From: JAZKFT01 sp040386335 | GTDB taxonomy: Bacteria > Bacteroidota > Bacteroidia > Chitinophagales > Chitinophagaceae | DNA length: 64,000 bases | Direction of reading: 5' to 3' | Assembly (NCBI GenBank): GCA_040386335.1 | Contig: JAZKFT010000018.1 | Coordinates: 186,001 to 250,000 of the forward strand | Shown here: positions 16,289 through 25,762 of the stretch, piece after piece | How positions within the stretch are numbered: the stretch's first letter is position 1 | Layout of the letters: the number at the start of each line of letters is the position of its first letter | Program-made: the position numbers and the translations under genes | The notes under the pieces: generated by a model | The model's input: only the letters and a program-made list of their open reading frames with translations | Told to the model about the DNA's origin: nothing | Databases searched by the model: none

Positions 16289-18694
16289 ATGGAGTTTAAT
16301 TTAGACAACATGTTCACCAGGCCCGACGAAGACATGGATTTTATGCCGATCATCCCCATTAACGAAGGCGAAGATTCTGACAAAGACCTGATATACCCCG
16401 ATATATTGCCATTGCTTCCTCTACGCAACACTGTGTTGTTCCCAGGAGTTGTAATTCCCATTACGGTTGGCCGTGATAAAAGTATCAAAGCCGTAAGTGA
16501 AGCTTATAAAACCGATAACAAATTAGTGGGTGTAGTCGCCCAAAAAGATAGCTCAGTAGAAGAGCCCAATATCACTGATCTTGAGGATGTTGGAACGGTT
16601 GCCAAGATCATTAAACTGATCAAAATGCCCGATGGCGGCACCACCATCATTATCCAGGGCAAACGCAAATTCGAACTTTTAAGCATTACTTCAGAGGACC
16701 CGTTCTTCAAAGCCAGCATCGCCTATAAGCCGGAAGATGAGTTACCCAAAGACCAGGAGTTTGAAGCGCATGTCAGCAATATCAAAGAACTGGCCGGGCA
16801 GATCATCCAGCTAAGTCCGAATATTCCAAGCGAAGCTTCCATCATCCTGAAAAACATTGAGAATGCCTCTTTCCTCATCCATTTTGTAAGCGGAAACCTC
16901 AACTGCGAGCTTAAGGAAAAGCAAGCGCTGCTTGAAACTCAGGATATCCGCAAGCGGGCTGAGGAACTGCTAATCCTGCTGGAACGCGAATTGCAGTTTG
17001 CTGAACTTAAAAACCAGGTAACTAATAAGACCCGGACCGAAATAGACAAGCAGCAAAAGGAATATTTCTTACAACAGCAATTAAAAAGCATCAAGGAAGA
17101 ACTGGGTAGCGACAATGTGGCCGAGTTAAAGCAGATGCAAAAAAGAGCAGAAGAAAAAAAATGGCCCGAAACGGCGAAAGCCATGTTTAAATCCGGCGTA
17201 GAAAAACTGGAAAGGATGCACCCCAGCACTCCGGATTACAGCGTGGTGTACAATCACCTCGACCTGCTGCTGGATCTTCCCTGGGACGAAACGACCGAAG
17301 ACAGCTACGATCTTAAAAATGCCAAAAAGGTGTTGGACGCCGACCATTATGGCATGCAGAAAATAAAAGAACGCATACTGGAATACCTTGCCGTGCTGAA
17401 ACTAAAGGGCGATATGAAAAGCCCCATTCTTTGTTTTGTAGGTCCTCCCGGTATTGGGAAAACTTCACTCGGACGCAGTATCGCAAGTGCCATTGGGCGT
17501 AAATACGTACGTCAGAGCCTTGGCGGGTTGCACGATGAAAGCGAGATCCGCGGACATCGTAAAACCTATATCGGCGCTATGCCCGGCCGTATTATCCAGT
17601 CTATCCGCAAGGCAAAAACCAGTAACCCGGTGATGATCCTGGATGAAATTGATAAAGTAGGCAGCGACCACCGCACCGACCCTTCAAGCGCCTTGCTCGA
17701 AGTGCTGGACCCTGAACAAAACAGCACCTTCTACGATAATTACCTGGAACTGGAATACGACCTCAGCAAAGTGCTGTTTATCGCTACCGCCAACAATATC
17801 AATAACATACAGCCGGCACTTCGCGACCGTTTGGAGATAATTGACCTTAGTGGTTATGCTATTGAAGAGAAAGTAGAAATAGCCAAACGCCACCTGGTGC
17901 CCAAGCAGCAGGAAGCACACGGTTTAAAGAAAATAAGTATTAGGATCCCCGATTCTGTTTTAGAAAAACTGATTGAAAACTACACCCGTGAAAGCGGCGT
18001 GCGGGAACTCGACCGCCAGCTGGCAAGCGTAATGCGTCATGAGGCTAAGGAATATGTGATCAACGGGAAAGTGAAACCAACGGTAACGACCAACGATGTG
18101 GCCAAAATACTGGGTCTGCCGCGGTATAGCAATGATCTTTACAAGACAGCTAACATGCCCGGTGTGGCTGTAGGCCTGGCCTGGACCTATGTGGGCGGTG
18201 ATATTTTGTTTATTGAAAGTACACTGAGCGAAGGCAAAGGAGAACTCCAATTAACCGGTAACCTCGGCCAGGTAATGAAGGAAAGTGCCAGTACTGCGCT
18301 TACCTATTTAAAAAGCAACGCCAAAAAATTAGGCGTCGATCCTGAACTGTTTGGCAAGAAAAATATTCATGTACACGTACCCGAGGGTGCCACGCCAAAA
18401 GACGGACCCAGCGCTGGTATTACCATGCTGAGTGCCCTTACCAGCGCCTTTACCGGTCGTAAAATAAAACCCTACTTAGCCATGACAGGGGAGATTACCC
18501 TCAGGGGACAGGTGCTCCCGGTAGGCGGCATTAAGGAAAAAGTGCTGGCTGCAAAACGCAGTGGCCTTCGGGAAATTATCATGTGCTGGCAAAATGAAAA
18601 AGATGTAAAAGAAATCGACCCACGCTTTATTAAGGGCATGGAATTTCATTATGTGAAAACAATGCAACAGGTTTTAGACCTGGCGTTGGTATAA
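16289..18694 (+). CDS. lon: ATP-dependent protease Lon
   Basis: 801 aa with the complete Lon layout: an N-terminal substrate-recognition domain (about 35-240, LPLLPLRNTVLFPGVVIPI); a helical linker; an AAA+ module with Walker A GPPGIGKT (~385-392) and Walker B MILDEID (~448); and a C-terminal protease domain with the Ser708 (KDGPSAG) and Lys751 (IKEKVLAAK) catalytic dyad. It degrades misfolded and regulatory proteins in the cytoplasm. It is divergent from the DUF2256 gene across repeat locus C and ends at a strong terminator. No recognisable heat-shock operator is seen. Confidence 0.98.
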   Translation: MEFNLDNMFTRPDEDMDFMPIIPINEGEDSDKDLIYPDILPLLPLRNTVLFPGVVIPITVGRDKSIKAVSEAYKTDNKLVGVVAQKDSSVEEPNITDLEDVGTVAKIIKLIKMPDGGTTIIIQGKRKFELLSITSEDPFFKASIAYKPEDELPKDQEFEAHVSNIKELAGQIIQLSPNIPSEASIILKNIENASFLIHFVSGNLNCELKEKQALLETQDIRKRAEELLILLERELQFAELKNQVTNKTRTEIDKQQKEYFLQQQLKSIKEELGSDNVAELKQMQKRAEEKKWPETAKAMFKSGVEKLERMHPSTPDYSVVYNHLDLLLDLPWDETTEDSYDLKNAKKVLDADHYGMQKIKERILEYLAVLKLKGDMKSPILCFVGPPGIGKTSLGRSIASAIGRKYVRQSLGGLHDESEIRGHRKTYIGAMPGRIIQSIRKAKTSNPVMILDEIDKVGSDHRTDPSSALLEVLDPEQNSTFYDNYLELEYDLSKVLFIATANNINNIQPALRDRLEIIDLSGYAIEEKVEIAKRHLVPKQQEAHGLKKISIRIPDSVLEKLIENYTRESGVRELDRQLASVMRHEAKEYVINGKVKPTVTTNDVAKILGLPRYSNDLYKTANMPGVAVGLAWTYVGGDILFIESTLSEGKGELQLTGNLGQVMKESASTALTYLKSNAKKLGVDPELFGKKNIHVHVPEGATPKDGPSAGITMLSALTSAFTGRKIKPYLAMTGEITLRGQVLPVGGIKEKVLAAKRSGLREIIMCWQNEKDVKEIDPRFIKGMEFHYVKTMQQVLDLALV

Positions 18695-18713
18695 ATGGAA
18701 TAGAATCGTAATA

Positions 18714-18749
18714 AAAAATCCCCATCAAAAATTTTTGATGGGGATTTTT
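18714..18749 (+). terminator. Perfect terminator of lon
   Basis: A near-perfect 18-bp palindrome centred at 18731/18732 (AAAATCCCCATC core) that ends in a T run. It would work in both directions. Confidence 0.9.
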
Positions 18750-18990
18750 GTAGGGGGTGACCTATGTGTCAACCCTTGGGTGCCGCATTATGCGTGTGTG
18801 TCAACCTCCGCGTGTGTGTTTGTCGCCCTTTTCGTGCGTGTAACCCTCAATGGGGTATGTCTACCAGATGGTTGTTGCAATTCAGGTATAGGTGCCAAAC
18901 CTGAATACCAGGTCGTCTAAATTCAGGGCAGACACGCAGGTCTGCCCCTACCTGATCGGCGTGCAAACACATCGGCCTGCCCCTACAAAT
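18750..18990. repeat. Dispersed GTAGGGGCAGG-type intergenic repeats
   Basis: The gap between lon and rmuC carries related GC-rich words. GGGCAGACACGCAGG (18926-18940) is followed by TCTGCCCCTAC (18941-18951), and GGCCTGCCCCTAC ends at 18986. Upstream, TAGGGGGTGACC, GTGTGTGTCAACC and TGTCGCCC recur (18751-18830). Words of this form (GTAGGGGCAGGC, reading the other strand) are scattered between genes in many unrelated bacteria. No convincing gene lies here. Confidence 0.55.
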
Positions 18991-19069
18991 GCAACCCCTG
19001 TGTATAAAAATATCCTGAACTGGCGTTATTATTGCCTGAACATTTGCCACTGTAAAAATCGCCTACAAA

Positions 19070-20563
19070 ATGACAAACGAATTTCTCATCATACTCATCG
19101 CTTCTGTAATAGTTGCCATCCTTCTTACGCTTATTATTACCAGGTTGGTCATCCTTAAGAATCATGAACCGAAGGCTACTTTTTTGGCCATACAGGATGA
19201 ACTGAATAGACTCAATACGGAATATGCAGCTACCCAATCCCGTGCTGAAATACTCCAGCATCAGCATGAAGTTGCCCATACTTTAGCCACCGAACGGCTC
19301 GGGGAAAACCAGCTTTTGAATACCCATTTTGCTACTGCCACGCAACAGGTGGAAAGCCTGAACCAGCAACTGGCAGACGTGGCCAACCAGTTAAAAGAAT
19401 ACAAAGGCAAATGGGAGATCAGCGCCAAAGAAGCGATTGAAAAAGGGAATAACCTGCACCGCCTCAGAGCCGAGCAGGAAGCCCAGGCACAACGCTTTCA
19501 GCAACAGGAAGCCAACCTGCAAAACATGGAATTAAAAATGGCGAAAACCTTTGAATTGCTCGCCGGGCAAACACTGGAGGCTAAGACCACATCGTTCAAA
19601 GAAACGCAGGCGGCAGAATTTACCCACTTGCTGGCACCGCTTAAACAGGAACTGACAGATTTGAAATTGAAACTGAACGAAACCCATACCAATGCTTCCA
19701 ATGAACGGGTGAGTTTATTTGGACAGGTAAAGGAAATGATAGGCCAGACAAAACAACTGAGCGAACAGGCAGATAACCTTACCAAAGCATTAAAAGGCCA
19801 GGCCAAGCAACAGGGTGATTGGGGCGAATGGATTTTGGAAAGTATACTTGAATACAGCGGCCTTACTAAAAACCGTGAATACTTTTTACAGCATAATGAA
19901 AAAAATGAAGAGGGTAGCAATATCCGCCCCGATGTGCTGGTGAAATACCCCGACAACCGCTACATGGTAATAGACAGCAAAGTTACATTGGTAGGTTATG
20001 ATCGGCTGGTGGCCAGTACCGATGCAAATGAACAACAGATTCTTACGGCTCAATTAGTCCGCCACTTGAAAACCCATATCGATGGTCTTAGCAGTAAGCA
20101 ATACCAGCAAAAGAAAGATGCGCTGGATTTTGTAGTGATGTTTGTACCGCTGGAAGGCGCTTATATTTCAGCCATGCAATTTGAACCCGACCTCTGGAAA
20201 TACGCCTATGATAAACGCATCTTTTTACTGAGCCCCACCAACCTGGTGGCAGCATTAAAGCTGGTGCACAACATGTGGCAAAAAGATGCCATCAATAAAA
20301 ATGCAGAAGATATCGCCGCCCGTGCCGCACTCATGTACGATAAGCTCACAGGCTTTGTGGAAGTGTTTGAAAGAGTGGGTAAAAATATCGAGCAGGCCGG
20401 TAATGCCTTTGCTGACGCCCGTAAAAAACTCACCTCCGGTAAAGGGAACCTGATCAGCCAGGCCGAGCAAATGAACCTGCTCCAAAAGCGGCAGGCGTCA
20501 GAAAAGCAATTGCCGGAAAAATTACTGGATGATGCATTGTTTGAAGAGGGGCATGTGAATTAG
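19070..20563 (+). CDS. rmuC: DNA recombination protein RmuC
   Basis: 497 aa. An N-terminal membrane helix (about 4-25) is followed by a long Gln/Glu/Ala-rich coiled coil (about 40-200) and the RmuC nuclease-like domain (about 210-450). Conserved stretches include KQQGDWGEWILESILE, IRPDVLVKYPDNRYMVIDSK (the Asp and x-Asp-Ser-Lys resemble a PD-(D/E)xK core) and VMFVPLEGAY. RmuC is thought to limit inversions between short inverted repeats, which is of interest here because the window's gaps are rich in such repeats. Acts at DNA, tethered to the membrane. Confidence 0.96.
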   Translation: MTNEFLIILIASVIVAILLTLIITRLVILKNHEPKATFLAIQDELNRLNTEYAATQSRAEILQHQHEVAHTLATERLGENQLLNTHFATATQQVESLNQQLADVANQLKEYKGKWEISAKEAIEKGNNLHRLRAEQEAQAQRFQQQEANLQNMELKMAKTFELLAGQTLEAKTTSFKETQAAEFTHLLAPLKQELTDLKLKLNETHTNASNERVSLFGQVKEMIGQTKQLSEQADNLTKALKGQAKQQGDWGEWILESILEYSGLTKNREYFLQHNEKNEEGSNIRPDVLVKYPDNRYMVIDSKVTLVGYDRLVASTDANEQQILTAQLVRHLKTHIDGLSSKQYQQKKDALDFVVMFVPLEGAYISAMQFEPDLWKYAYDKRIFLLSPTNLVAALKLVHNMWQKDAINKNAEDIAARAALMYDKLTGFVEVFERVGKNIEQAGNAFADARKKLTSGKGNLISQAEQMNLLQKRQASEKQLPEKLLDDALFEEGHVN

Positions 20564-20686
20564 AAACGTAGCTAATTTTATTCAGCTTCGGGAAATGCAA
20601 TAATGCATTCGGAGTAGAGAGGTTTGCCCATGATTGCTCTCAGACAAGTTTAATTTGCAGTTCTGACAGCAGCCAAAAATAATATT

Positions 20687-21202
20687 GTGCAACTTATTCC
20701 CTACCATAAACGATGCTACGACACCCGGCTAAGACCTGAGGAAATAAGGAAAAAAATAGTAGCATCTGTATTAAAACCCGATACAAATTTTACGTTTGGA
20801 AAAGCTGCTTCATATAAAATTTTTGAAGGCACAGCTTTTGAAAAGACATTTATCGTCTCATTCGGCAGGTACATATTGACAGTTGGAAAGACCAGTATTA
20901 GTACGTTAATGTACGGAAAAGTCGAAAATCAGCCTGGACAGACCTCAAAGGTTTACATAGTTCTCAGGCTAAGATTAAGTGTCATGGCATTCTTATCTAT
21001 GTTATATAGCGTATGCTTTATCTGCATCTATTTGTCTGTTGGAAAAGTTAATCTAAGTGGCATCATCGTTCCTTCTCTATTGATTGTGACCACTTATTGC
21101 AACATTTTGTTTGAGTTTAACCAGAAAAAAAGAAAATACATTGAGTTTATCGAAGGCAAAATACTTGGCGTAGGCTTGTGGGAGGAAATAAGGATTGCTT
21201 AG
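20687..21202 (+). CDS. Hypothetical membrane protein
   Basis: 171 aa from a GTG start; AT-rich compared with its neighbours. The N-terminal ~95 residues are soluble. Two adjacent hydrophobic segments follow (about 102-121 and 127-145), then a basic cytoplasmic tail (QKKRKYIEFIEGK). I do not recognise a family. An imperfect -7 box (TTAATTTG, 20650-20657) lies upstream. It sits between rmuC and cyanophycinase genes without obvious functional link and may be a lineage-specific orphan. Confidence 0.6.
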   Translation: MQLIPYHKRCYDTRLRPEEIRKKIVASVLKPDTNFTFGKAASYKIFEGTAFEKTFIVSFGRYILTVGKTSISTLMYGKVENQPGQTSKVYIVLRLRLSVMAFLSMLYSVCFICIYLSVGKVNLSGIIVPSLLIVTTYCNILFEFNQKKRKYIEFIEGKILGVGLWEEIRIA

Positions 21203-21300
21203 TTGGATTTTTCCCCATTATTCTTGAATAATTGATATATCGAATTATCCCCAAATCCCCGCAACTGTTCACCAACGCCCATCCGTTTTTCAAAACCCTT

Positions 21301-21308
21301 TATTTTTG
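21301..21308 (+). promoter_or_regulatory. -7 box TATTTTTG
   Basis: An exact TAnnTTTG match 18 bases before the ATG of the cyanophycinase gene, predicting a leader of about a dozen bases. Confidence 0.5.
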
Positions 21309-21326
21309 TTCGATAACAATTAATTA

Positions 21327-22217
21327 ATGTCCTATCCAAAAGGGAAACTGATAGCTATTGGTGGTGCCGAAGACAAAGGGTCCGATCTTGACAATGGCAA
21401 CCTCCATAGCAATAACCATAATTTTTTCGAATTAGGTATTCTTCGCCGCATTGTGGAAGAAAGTGGCGGCATTCATGCCCGCATAGAGGTCATCACCACG
21501 GCCTCCACCATTCCGTTTGAAGTTGGGGACAATTATATGGATGCATTTGGTCGCATAGGATGCGTCAATATTGGCACGATGCATATCCGCAACCGCGCCG
21601 ATGCACAGGAACCCGAATACCTGCAACGATTAAAAGATGCCGATACGCTCATGTTCAGCGGCGGTAACCAGTTACGGCTCAGCACGATCTACGGCGGTAC
21701 CGCTTTTCTTAAATTCATCCTCGACCGTTTTCAAAACGACGCCAACTTCACCATTGCGGGTACCAGCGCTGGCGCCATGGGCATGAGCAATACCATGATC
21801 TACGAAGGCAATGCCGCCCGTGCACATCTGAAAGGCGAAGTAAAAATGACCACTGGCCTCGGCTTTATTGACGATGTGATCATCGACAGCCATTTTGAAA
21901 AACGGGGCCGCTTTGGCCGCCTGGCACAAGCCATTGCCAGCAATCCGCAATGTATCGGCATCGGCCTTGGCGAAGACACCGGCATGCTGATAACGGAAGG
22001 CAATAAAATGGAAGCCATCGGCAGTGGCATGGTCATGATCATCGACGGCCACGATATCGCCCACAGCAATATTGCCGACTTACCTGATGGCAACCCCATC
22101 AGTGTAGAAAACCTGCGGGTGCACCTTTGCGCACTGGGTAACGGTTACCTGCTGAACGAAAGGAAATTTGTAGAAGAAATGGGTAAGATCAACAGGAAAT
22201 ATGTGGAGGTGGAGTAA
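21327..22217 (+). CDS. cphB: Cyanophycinase (peptidase family S51)
   Basis: 296 aa. It has the S51 nucleophile motif GTSAGAM with Ser147, the GGNQ motif at 112-115 (FSGGNQ), and the family's N-terminal LIAIGGAEDK. Cyanophycinase cleaves the Arg-Asp storage polymer multi-L-arginyl-poly-L-aspartate into beta-Asp-Arg dipeptides. No signal peptide, so an intracellular enzyme. Neither cyanophycin synthetase nor isoaspartyl dipeptidase is nearby, so whether the cell makes the polymer or scavenges it cannot be decided here. The symbol follows the family name. Confidence 0.92.
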   Translation: MSYPKGKLIAIGGAEDKGSDLDNGNLHSNNHNFFELGILRRIVEESGGIHARIEVITTASTIPFEVGDNYMDAFGRIGCVNIGTMHIRNRADAQEPEYLQRLKDADTLMFSGGNQLRLSTIYGGTAFLKFILDRFQNDANFTIAGTSAGAMGMSNTMIYEGNAARAHLKGEVKMTTGLGFIDDVIIDSHFEKRGRFGRLAQAIASNPQCIGIGLGEDTGMLITEGNKMEAIGSGMVMIIDGHDIAHSNIADLPDGNPISVENLRVHLCALGNGYLLNERKFVEEMGKINRKYVEVE

Positions 22218-22270
22218 GATAATATCTACTCCAAACATTGGCAGGTTTATGCCTAAACTTGATCTACAAA

Positions 22271-23221
22271 CTAATATTTTATACCACCCTTCCTGGCCTT
22301 GCGAAGGAAAAATAATATAATTAAAACTGTAACGACACCAAAAACCAAAACCCACAAATAAGGTGACGTTTTTGTCATTTGACTTTTCTTCTTCTTAAAA
22401 TTGACATTTGAAAAACTGGTTTTTTCTGGCTTTAAGTATTCAGATGGGATTGAGTTAATTTCTGAAACCACATTCTGAAAAGTCTCACCCATGTACATAC
22501 AACCGCTACAGGTAGAGACCGTTCCTTTTTTTTGTTCAACTATGGAAATTATTCTATTTTCTTCATCAGTCAGAGCATAACCTTGATTAACTAAAATTCT
22601 ATAACCCTTAATAGCATAAAGTTGCTTTTCTGCGTTTGCTGATTTTAGCCACTGTCTTATTGCGTTGATATTTTCATCTTGAAGAAATAGGTTAAGTTGT
22701 TCCATGTGTTCTGGATTTATTCCAGCAATGCCACAATGGCTCCCATAAACTATAGATGTTAGAAAAAGGTCAGAATGATTTAATGTATCACCATAAGTTT
22801 GCTTAAACAAGTTTTCGAAAGAAAGATATTCAAAATGGTCTTTCGCGCTATCTATCGTTTCCTCACTGCGTTCCCATTCGTCAGCACCTTTATTTTCGTA
22901 TACAGTCTTGATGAATTTGTAATAAAAAATGCTGTCTTTTGTCGAAAGCAAATAAATTTTATAATTGTTAATGTTATTTGCACCAGTGCCGTCATTAGAT
23001 GGGCTGGTCTCTTCAATATTGGCAATACCTTCCTGGTAAGCACCTACAACCGTTCTGAGCATGTCCCAATGAAATTGTACATTACTTTTCTGAGGTCTGT
23101 CAATATAATTACTGAAGGAAATGAAGTTTTTGGTTTTAAGCAGCTGCTTAATTTTTTGAACAGGTTGCCCTGCCACTTGGCTTGGTAAAAATAGTGCTAT
23201 GAAAAGAGTAATGAATTTCAT
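22271..23221 (-). CDS. Hypothetical secreted/membrane-anchored protein
   Basis: The ATG at 23221 is chosen because it starts a signal peptide (MKFITLFIALFLPSQVAGQ); upstream in-frame sequence lacks signal character. 316 aa. A long periplasmic region contains STCSGCMYMGE with a CxxC pair, and the C-terminus has a single hydrophobic helix (YLWVLVFGVVTVLIILFFL) followed by a basic tail, so it is a type I membrane protein. AT-rich relative to its neighbours. I do not recognise the family; the Cys pair could be redox-active or bind metal. Confidence 0.68.
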   Translation of the reverse strand: MKFITLFIALFLPSQVAGQPVQKIKQLLKTKNFISFSNYIDRPQKSNVQFHWDMLRTVVGAYQEGIANIEETSPSNDGTGANNINNYKIYLLSTKDSIFYYKFIKTVYENKGADEWERSEETIDSAKDHFEYLSFENLFKQTYGDTLNHSDLFLTSIVYGSHCGIAGINPEHMEQLNLFLQDENINAIRQWLKSANAEKQLYAIKGYRILVNQGYALTDEENRIISIVEQKKGTVSTCSGCMYMGETFQNVVSEINSIPSEYLKPEKTSFSNVNFKKKKSQMTKTSPYLWVLVFGVVTVLIILFFLRKARKGGIKY

Positions 23222-23317
23222 ATACGGCGGCGGATAACACGTCAATAATAAAGCATTTCCTGGCAATTGAATTTGCCCAATCACAAAAGGCTTAATGACT
23301 ATTGATACACTGACCAA

Positions 23318-24658
23318 CTATTGTTCCTCCATCTTCGATTTTTTGAAAGGTTGTTTTTTCCAATAAGTAAGACTTCTCCATATCCATTCTAATGGGCCAA
23401 ATCTAAAATGGCGTAGCCAAATATGACTCCAAATAATCTGGAGCACCCAAATAGCAGCTACCACGTAGTAAATTTCGTAGCGTTGCAATTTTCCGTACAT
23501 ACCAAAGCCATAGCCATAAAAAAACAGGGAACAAATAATTGATTGGGTCAGGTAATTGGTAAAAGCCATTTGTCCGACCGGCCTCATAAGTTTAAACAAC
23601 CAGTTAAACCAGCCTGATTTGTAACAGAGCATGATCAGTCCGAAAATGCCCAACGAACGAAATGTCCGGGATATCTCGTAAAATTCGAAGCTGGTGTTTT
23701 TAATGATCTCGTACTGACTAAATTTATAGGTAAACAGTGGATGCAGCCGGTAATATGAAATAAAAAGGCCTGCCCCCAATCCAATTATGGTTATCCATAA
23801 ATAGGTTTTTACCGGTGCCTGGCCTGTAAGTACGCCCGTCTTAAAAAATGCCATACCCAACAACATAAATATCAACACATCCCAGATACCATAGTAGGTA
23901 TGGATGAACTCCAGTTTTGCACTCGCGTTACTAAGGTTTTCATAGACCTGGACCCACGATCCCCTTACCTGGCGTTGGTTTCTTTCCATGTCTTCACGCT
24001 TGCTTTGGATACTTTCTCTTTGTTTAAGACCTGTCATTGCACCCAGGTCATCCTTTTGCTGATCGGTCAGTTTTACTTTTGTGGTATCCAGTTTTTCGAT
24101 GGCCTCTCCTTTACTGATGACACCTTTTTTGTGGTACAAATCCCGGTTTTCACGAACGGTCATCAATACCAGGCTGATGCATGCGGCTATTATCAGAGAT
24201 TTGGCGGGCAAGCGACGAAATACAAATACGATGATACCGATGATGCCATATTGGAAAAGGATATCTCCGGGCCACAATAAGACAAATGCATTAAACAATC
24301 CAAATACAACCAACCATAATTGCCTGCGGATAAAATATTCCGCTGTCATCAGGCCATCTGTTCTTTTTTGAAGGCGTCCAATAAACAAGAGGATGCCGGC
24401 GCCAAACAGCAGCGAGAAAATAGCCCGTTGGCTGCCTTCCAAAAACCAATTGATAAAATGCCAAACCTGTTGGTTGATCGTACCTAACTCGTTTCGCACC
24501 ACAAGATTTTCCGCAGCTGGAAAGGGCAATCCAAAATATGGGATGTTCATCATGAGGATGCCCAACAGCGCAATACCCCGAAGGCTGTCAATAATGGTGA
24601 TCCGGTCGGATTGGCTTACCGGTGCGGGTTTAGATGGTTCGGCGTTGTGTTCGTTCAT
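23318..24658 (-). CDS. DUF418 (YeiB-like) multi-pass membrane protein
   Basis: The ATG at 24658 is preferred (MNEHNAEPSK); the open frame reaches 24757 but only the shorter form fits the family. 446 aa with about ten membrane helices. The start of the core, ITIIDSLRGIALLGILMMNI, is the family signature. The C-terminal DUF418 domain (about 270-440) contains GQMAFTNYLTQSIICSLFFYG. A soluble charged insert lies at about 170-235. Relatives are related to acyltransferase-like membrane proteins and are suspected transporters or envelope-modifying enzymes. The exact role is unknown. Confidence 0.88.
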   Translation of the reverse strand: MNEHNAEPSKPAPVSQSDRITIIDSLRGIALLGILMMNIPYFGLPFPAAENLVVRNELGTINQQVWHFINWFLEGSQRAIFSLLFGAGILLFIGRLQKRTDGLMTAEYFIRRQLWLVVFGLFNAFVLLWPGDILFQYGIIGIIVFVFRRLPAKSLIIAACISLVLMTVRENRDLYHKKGVISKGEAIEKLDTTKVKLTDQQKDDLGAMTGLKQRESIQSKREDMERNQRQVRGSWVQVYENLSNASAKLEFIHTYYGIWDVLIFMLLGMAFFKTGVLTGQAPVKTYLWITIIGLGAGLFISYYRLHPLFTYKFSQYEIIKNTSFEFYEISRTFRSLGIFGLIMLCYKSGWFNWLFKLMRPVGQMAFTNYLTQSIICSLFFYGYGFGMYGKLQRYEIYYVVAAIWVLQIIWSHIWLRHFRFGPLEWIWRSLTYWKKQPFKKSKMEEQ

Positions 24659-24859
24659 CGTGACTTTATGGGTTTGAAAAGTAATAAATGCGCCGAAAAA
24701 GTTAAATCGGAGAAACAGGTAAACAAAATAGCTTGCATCTTTCACCTCTGCAAGCAAAAGGATTTATTTTTTCGGGACGTTGACGCTCTGCTTGCAGGTT
24801 CAACATTTTGCGAATAACAAATATTGGCAAAGAAGATAGCAAGGGCATTAGGGCCTGCT

Positions 24860-24867
24860 TATCTTTG
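24860..24867 (+). promoter_or_regulatory. -7 box TATCTTTG
   Basis: An exact TAnnTTTG match 31 bases before the ATG at 24899. The same CTTATCTTTG word precedes the RNase P RNA gene at 25207-25216. Confidence 0.5.
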
Positions 24868-24898
24868 GTAACATCCTCCATCAACACCAACCTTTCAT

Positions 24899-25129
24899 AT
24901 GTGCCATCTGAAGTTCACCCGATTTATTAGAAATGCGTTCATTATTTCTGCCGCCGTTTTTTTATTGTCTGCCTGCGGCAAAAATTCATCACCAGAAGGC
25001 AGAATGTCAATAAAAATGGAAAGCCTCCAAAAGGAAATGGACTTACTGAAACAGCAAAATGCGGTAGTCATGGATAGCCTGGCAAAAATCCTCGCGGAAC
25101 TCAAGGAATTAAAGCATTCAGTCAAATAG
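24899..25129 (+). CDS. Small coiled-coil lipoprotein
   Basis: 76 aa. Basic N-terminus, hydrophobic stretch and LSAC lipobox (Cys26), then a ~45-residue heptad-like helix (MESLQKEMDLLKQQNAVVMD and on). It resembles Lpp-type small helical lipoproteins in layout but not in sequence. Expected in the periplasm, anchored to a membrane by its lipid. Function unknown. It ends 80 bases before the rnpB promoter. Confidence 0.72.
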   Translation: MCHLKFTRFIRNAFIISAAVFLLSACGKNSSPEGRMSIKMESLQKEMDLLKQQNAVVMDSLAKILAELKELKHSVK

Positions 25130-25208
25130 GCATTGCACCCCCAGTTTTAAATGATTCCCGCAGGTCTTGTCCGTCGGTTTTCAGTTCCTGCCAATCGTTA
25201 GCATGGCT

Positions 25209-25216
25209 TATCTTTG
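25209..25216 (+). promoter_or_regulatory. -7 box of rnpB (TATCTTTG)
   Basis: An exact TAnnTTTG match. The expected transcription start about six bases further on coincides with the 5' strand of helix P1 (GCTGCA at 25221). Confidence 0.65.
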
Positions 25217-25217
25217 C

Positions 25218-25660
25218 AACGCTGCAGGCTGAGCTGTCGTGTTCACGCAAGTGGGCAAGGAAAGTCCGGACAGCAAAGGGCGACGCACCGGCTAACGGCC
25301 GGGTATGAAATGGATGGTTCGTGGAGACACGAACCATGGCGTTTCATAACAGAAAGTGCCACAGAAAATAACCGCCACGATTTAAAACCGGGGTAAGGGT
25401 GAAAATGTAGTGTAAGAGACTACGGCAATACCTGGCAACAGGTATCGCGGGTAAACCTTGGGTGCTGAAATGCCACGTATAGGAAACCATAAAAGCGGCC
25501 CGCTATGAGTCCTGAGCCTCGCGGACAGGTTCCAGGGTAGGCAGAAACAGGTAGTGAGTAATTACTATCGCAGATAAATGACAGTAGCCGGCGCCGTTGT
25601 TGGTATTATTACCAACAACCTTCCGGAGACAGAATCCGGCTTATGATGTTTGCAGCATTT
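25218..25660 (+). ncRNA. rnpB: RNase P RNA (bacterial type A)
   Basis: The conserved 5' core AAGGAAAGTCCGGAC lies at 25257-25271 and the 3' core ACAGAATCCGGCTTAT at 25629-25644. Between them are other known conserved parts: AGGGTGAAAA, GTGTAAGAGACTAC, GGTAAACC and CAGATAAATGAC. The ends close as helix P1 through GCTGCA (25221-25226) and TGCAGC (25651-25656). The RNA is the catalytic subunit that matures tRNA 5' ends. Ends are estimated to within a few bases. Confidence 0.95.
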
Positions 25661-25662
25661 TT

Positions 25663-25702
25663 AAATCCTGTGAGGTTGCAAAAACCTCACAGGATTTTTT
25701 TT
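25663..25702 (+). terminator. Terminator of rnpB
   Basis: Perfect 15-bp arms AAATCCTGTGAGGTT and AACCTCACAGGATTT around a GCAA-type loop, ending in eight T. Confidence 0.92.
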
Positions 25703-25762
25703 AGCCTGACTGGTTGCAGGCAGGGGAAATCGTGTTAACGCATTTCCTTCGCCATAAAGGAG

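Noticed and set aside
25214..25396. 60-codon plus-strand frame in the rnpB region
   Set aside because: The stretch is RNase P RNA by its conserved core sequences.
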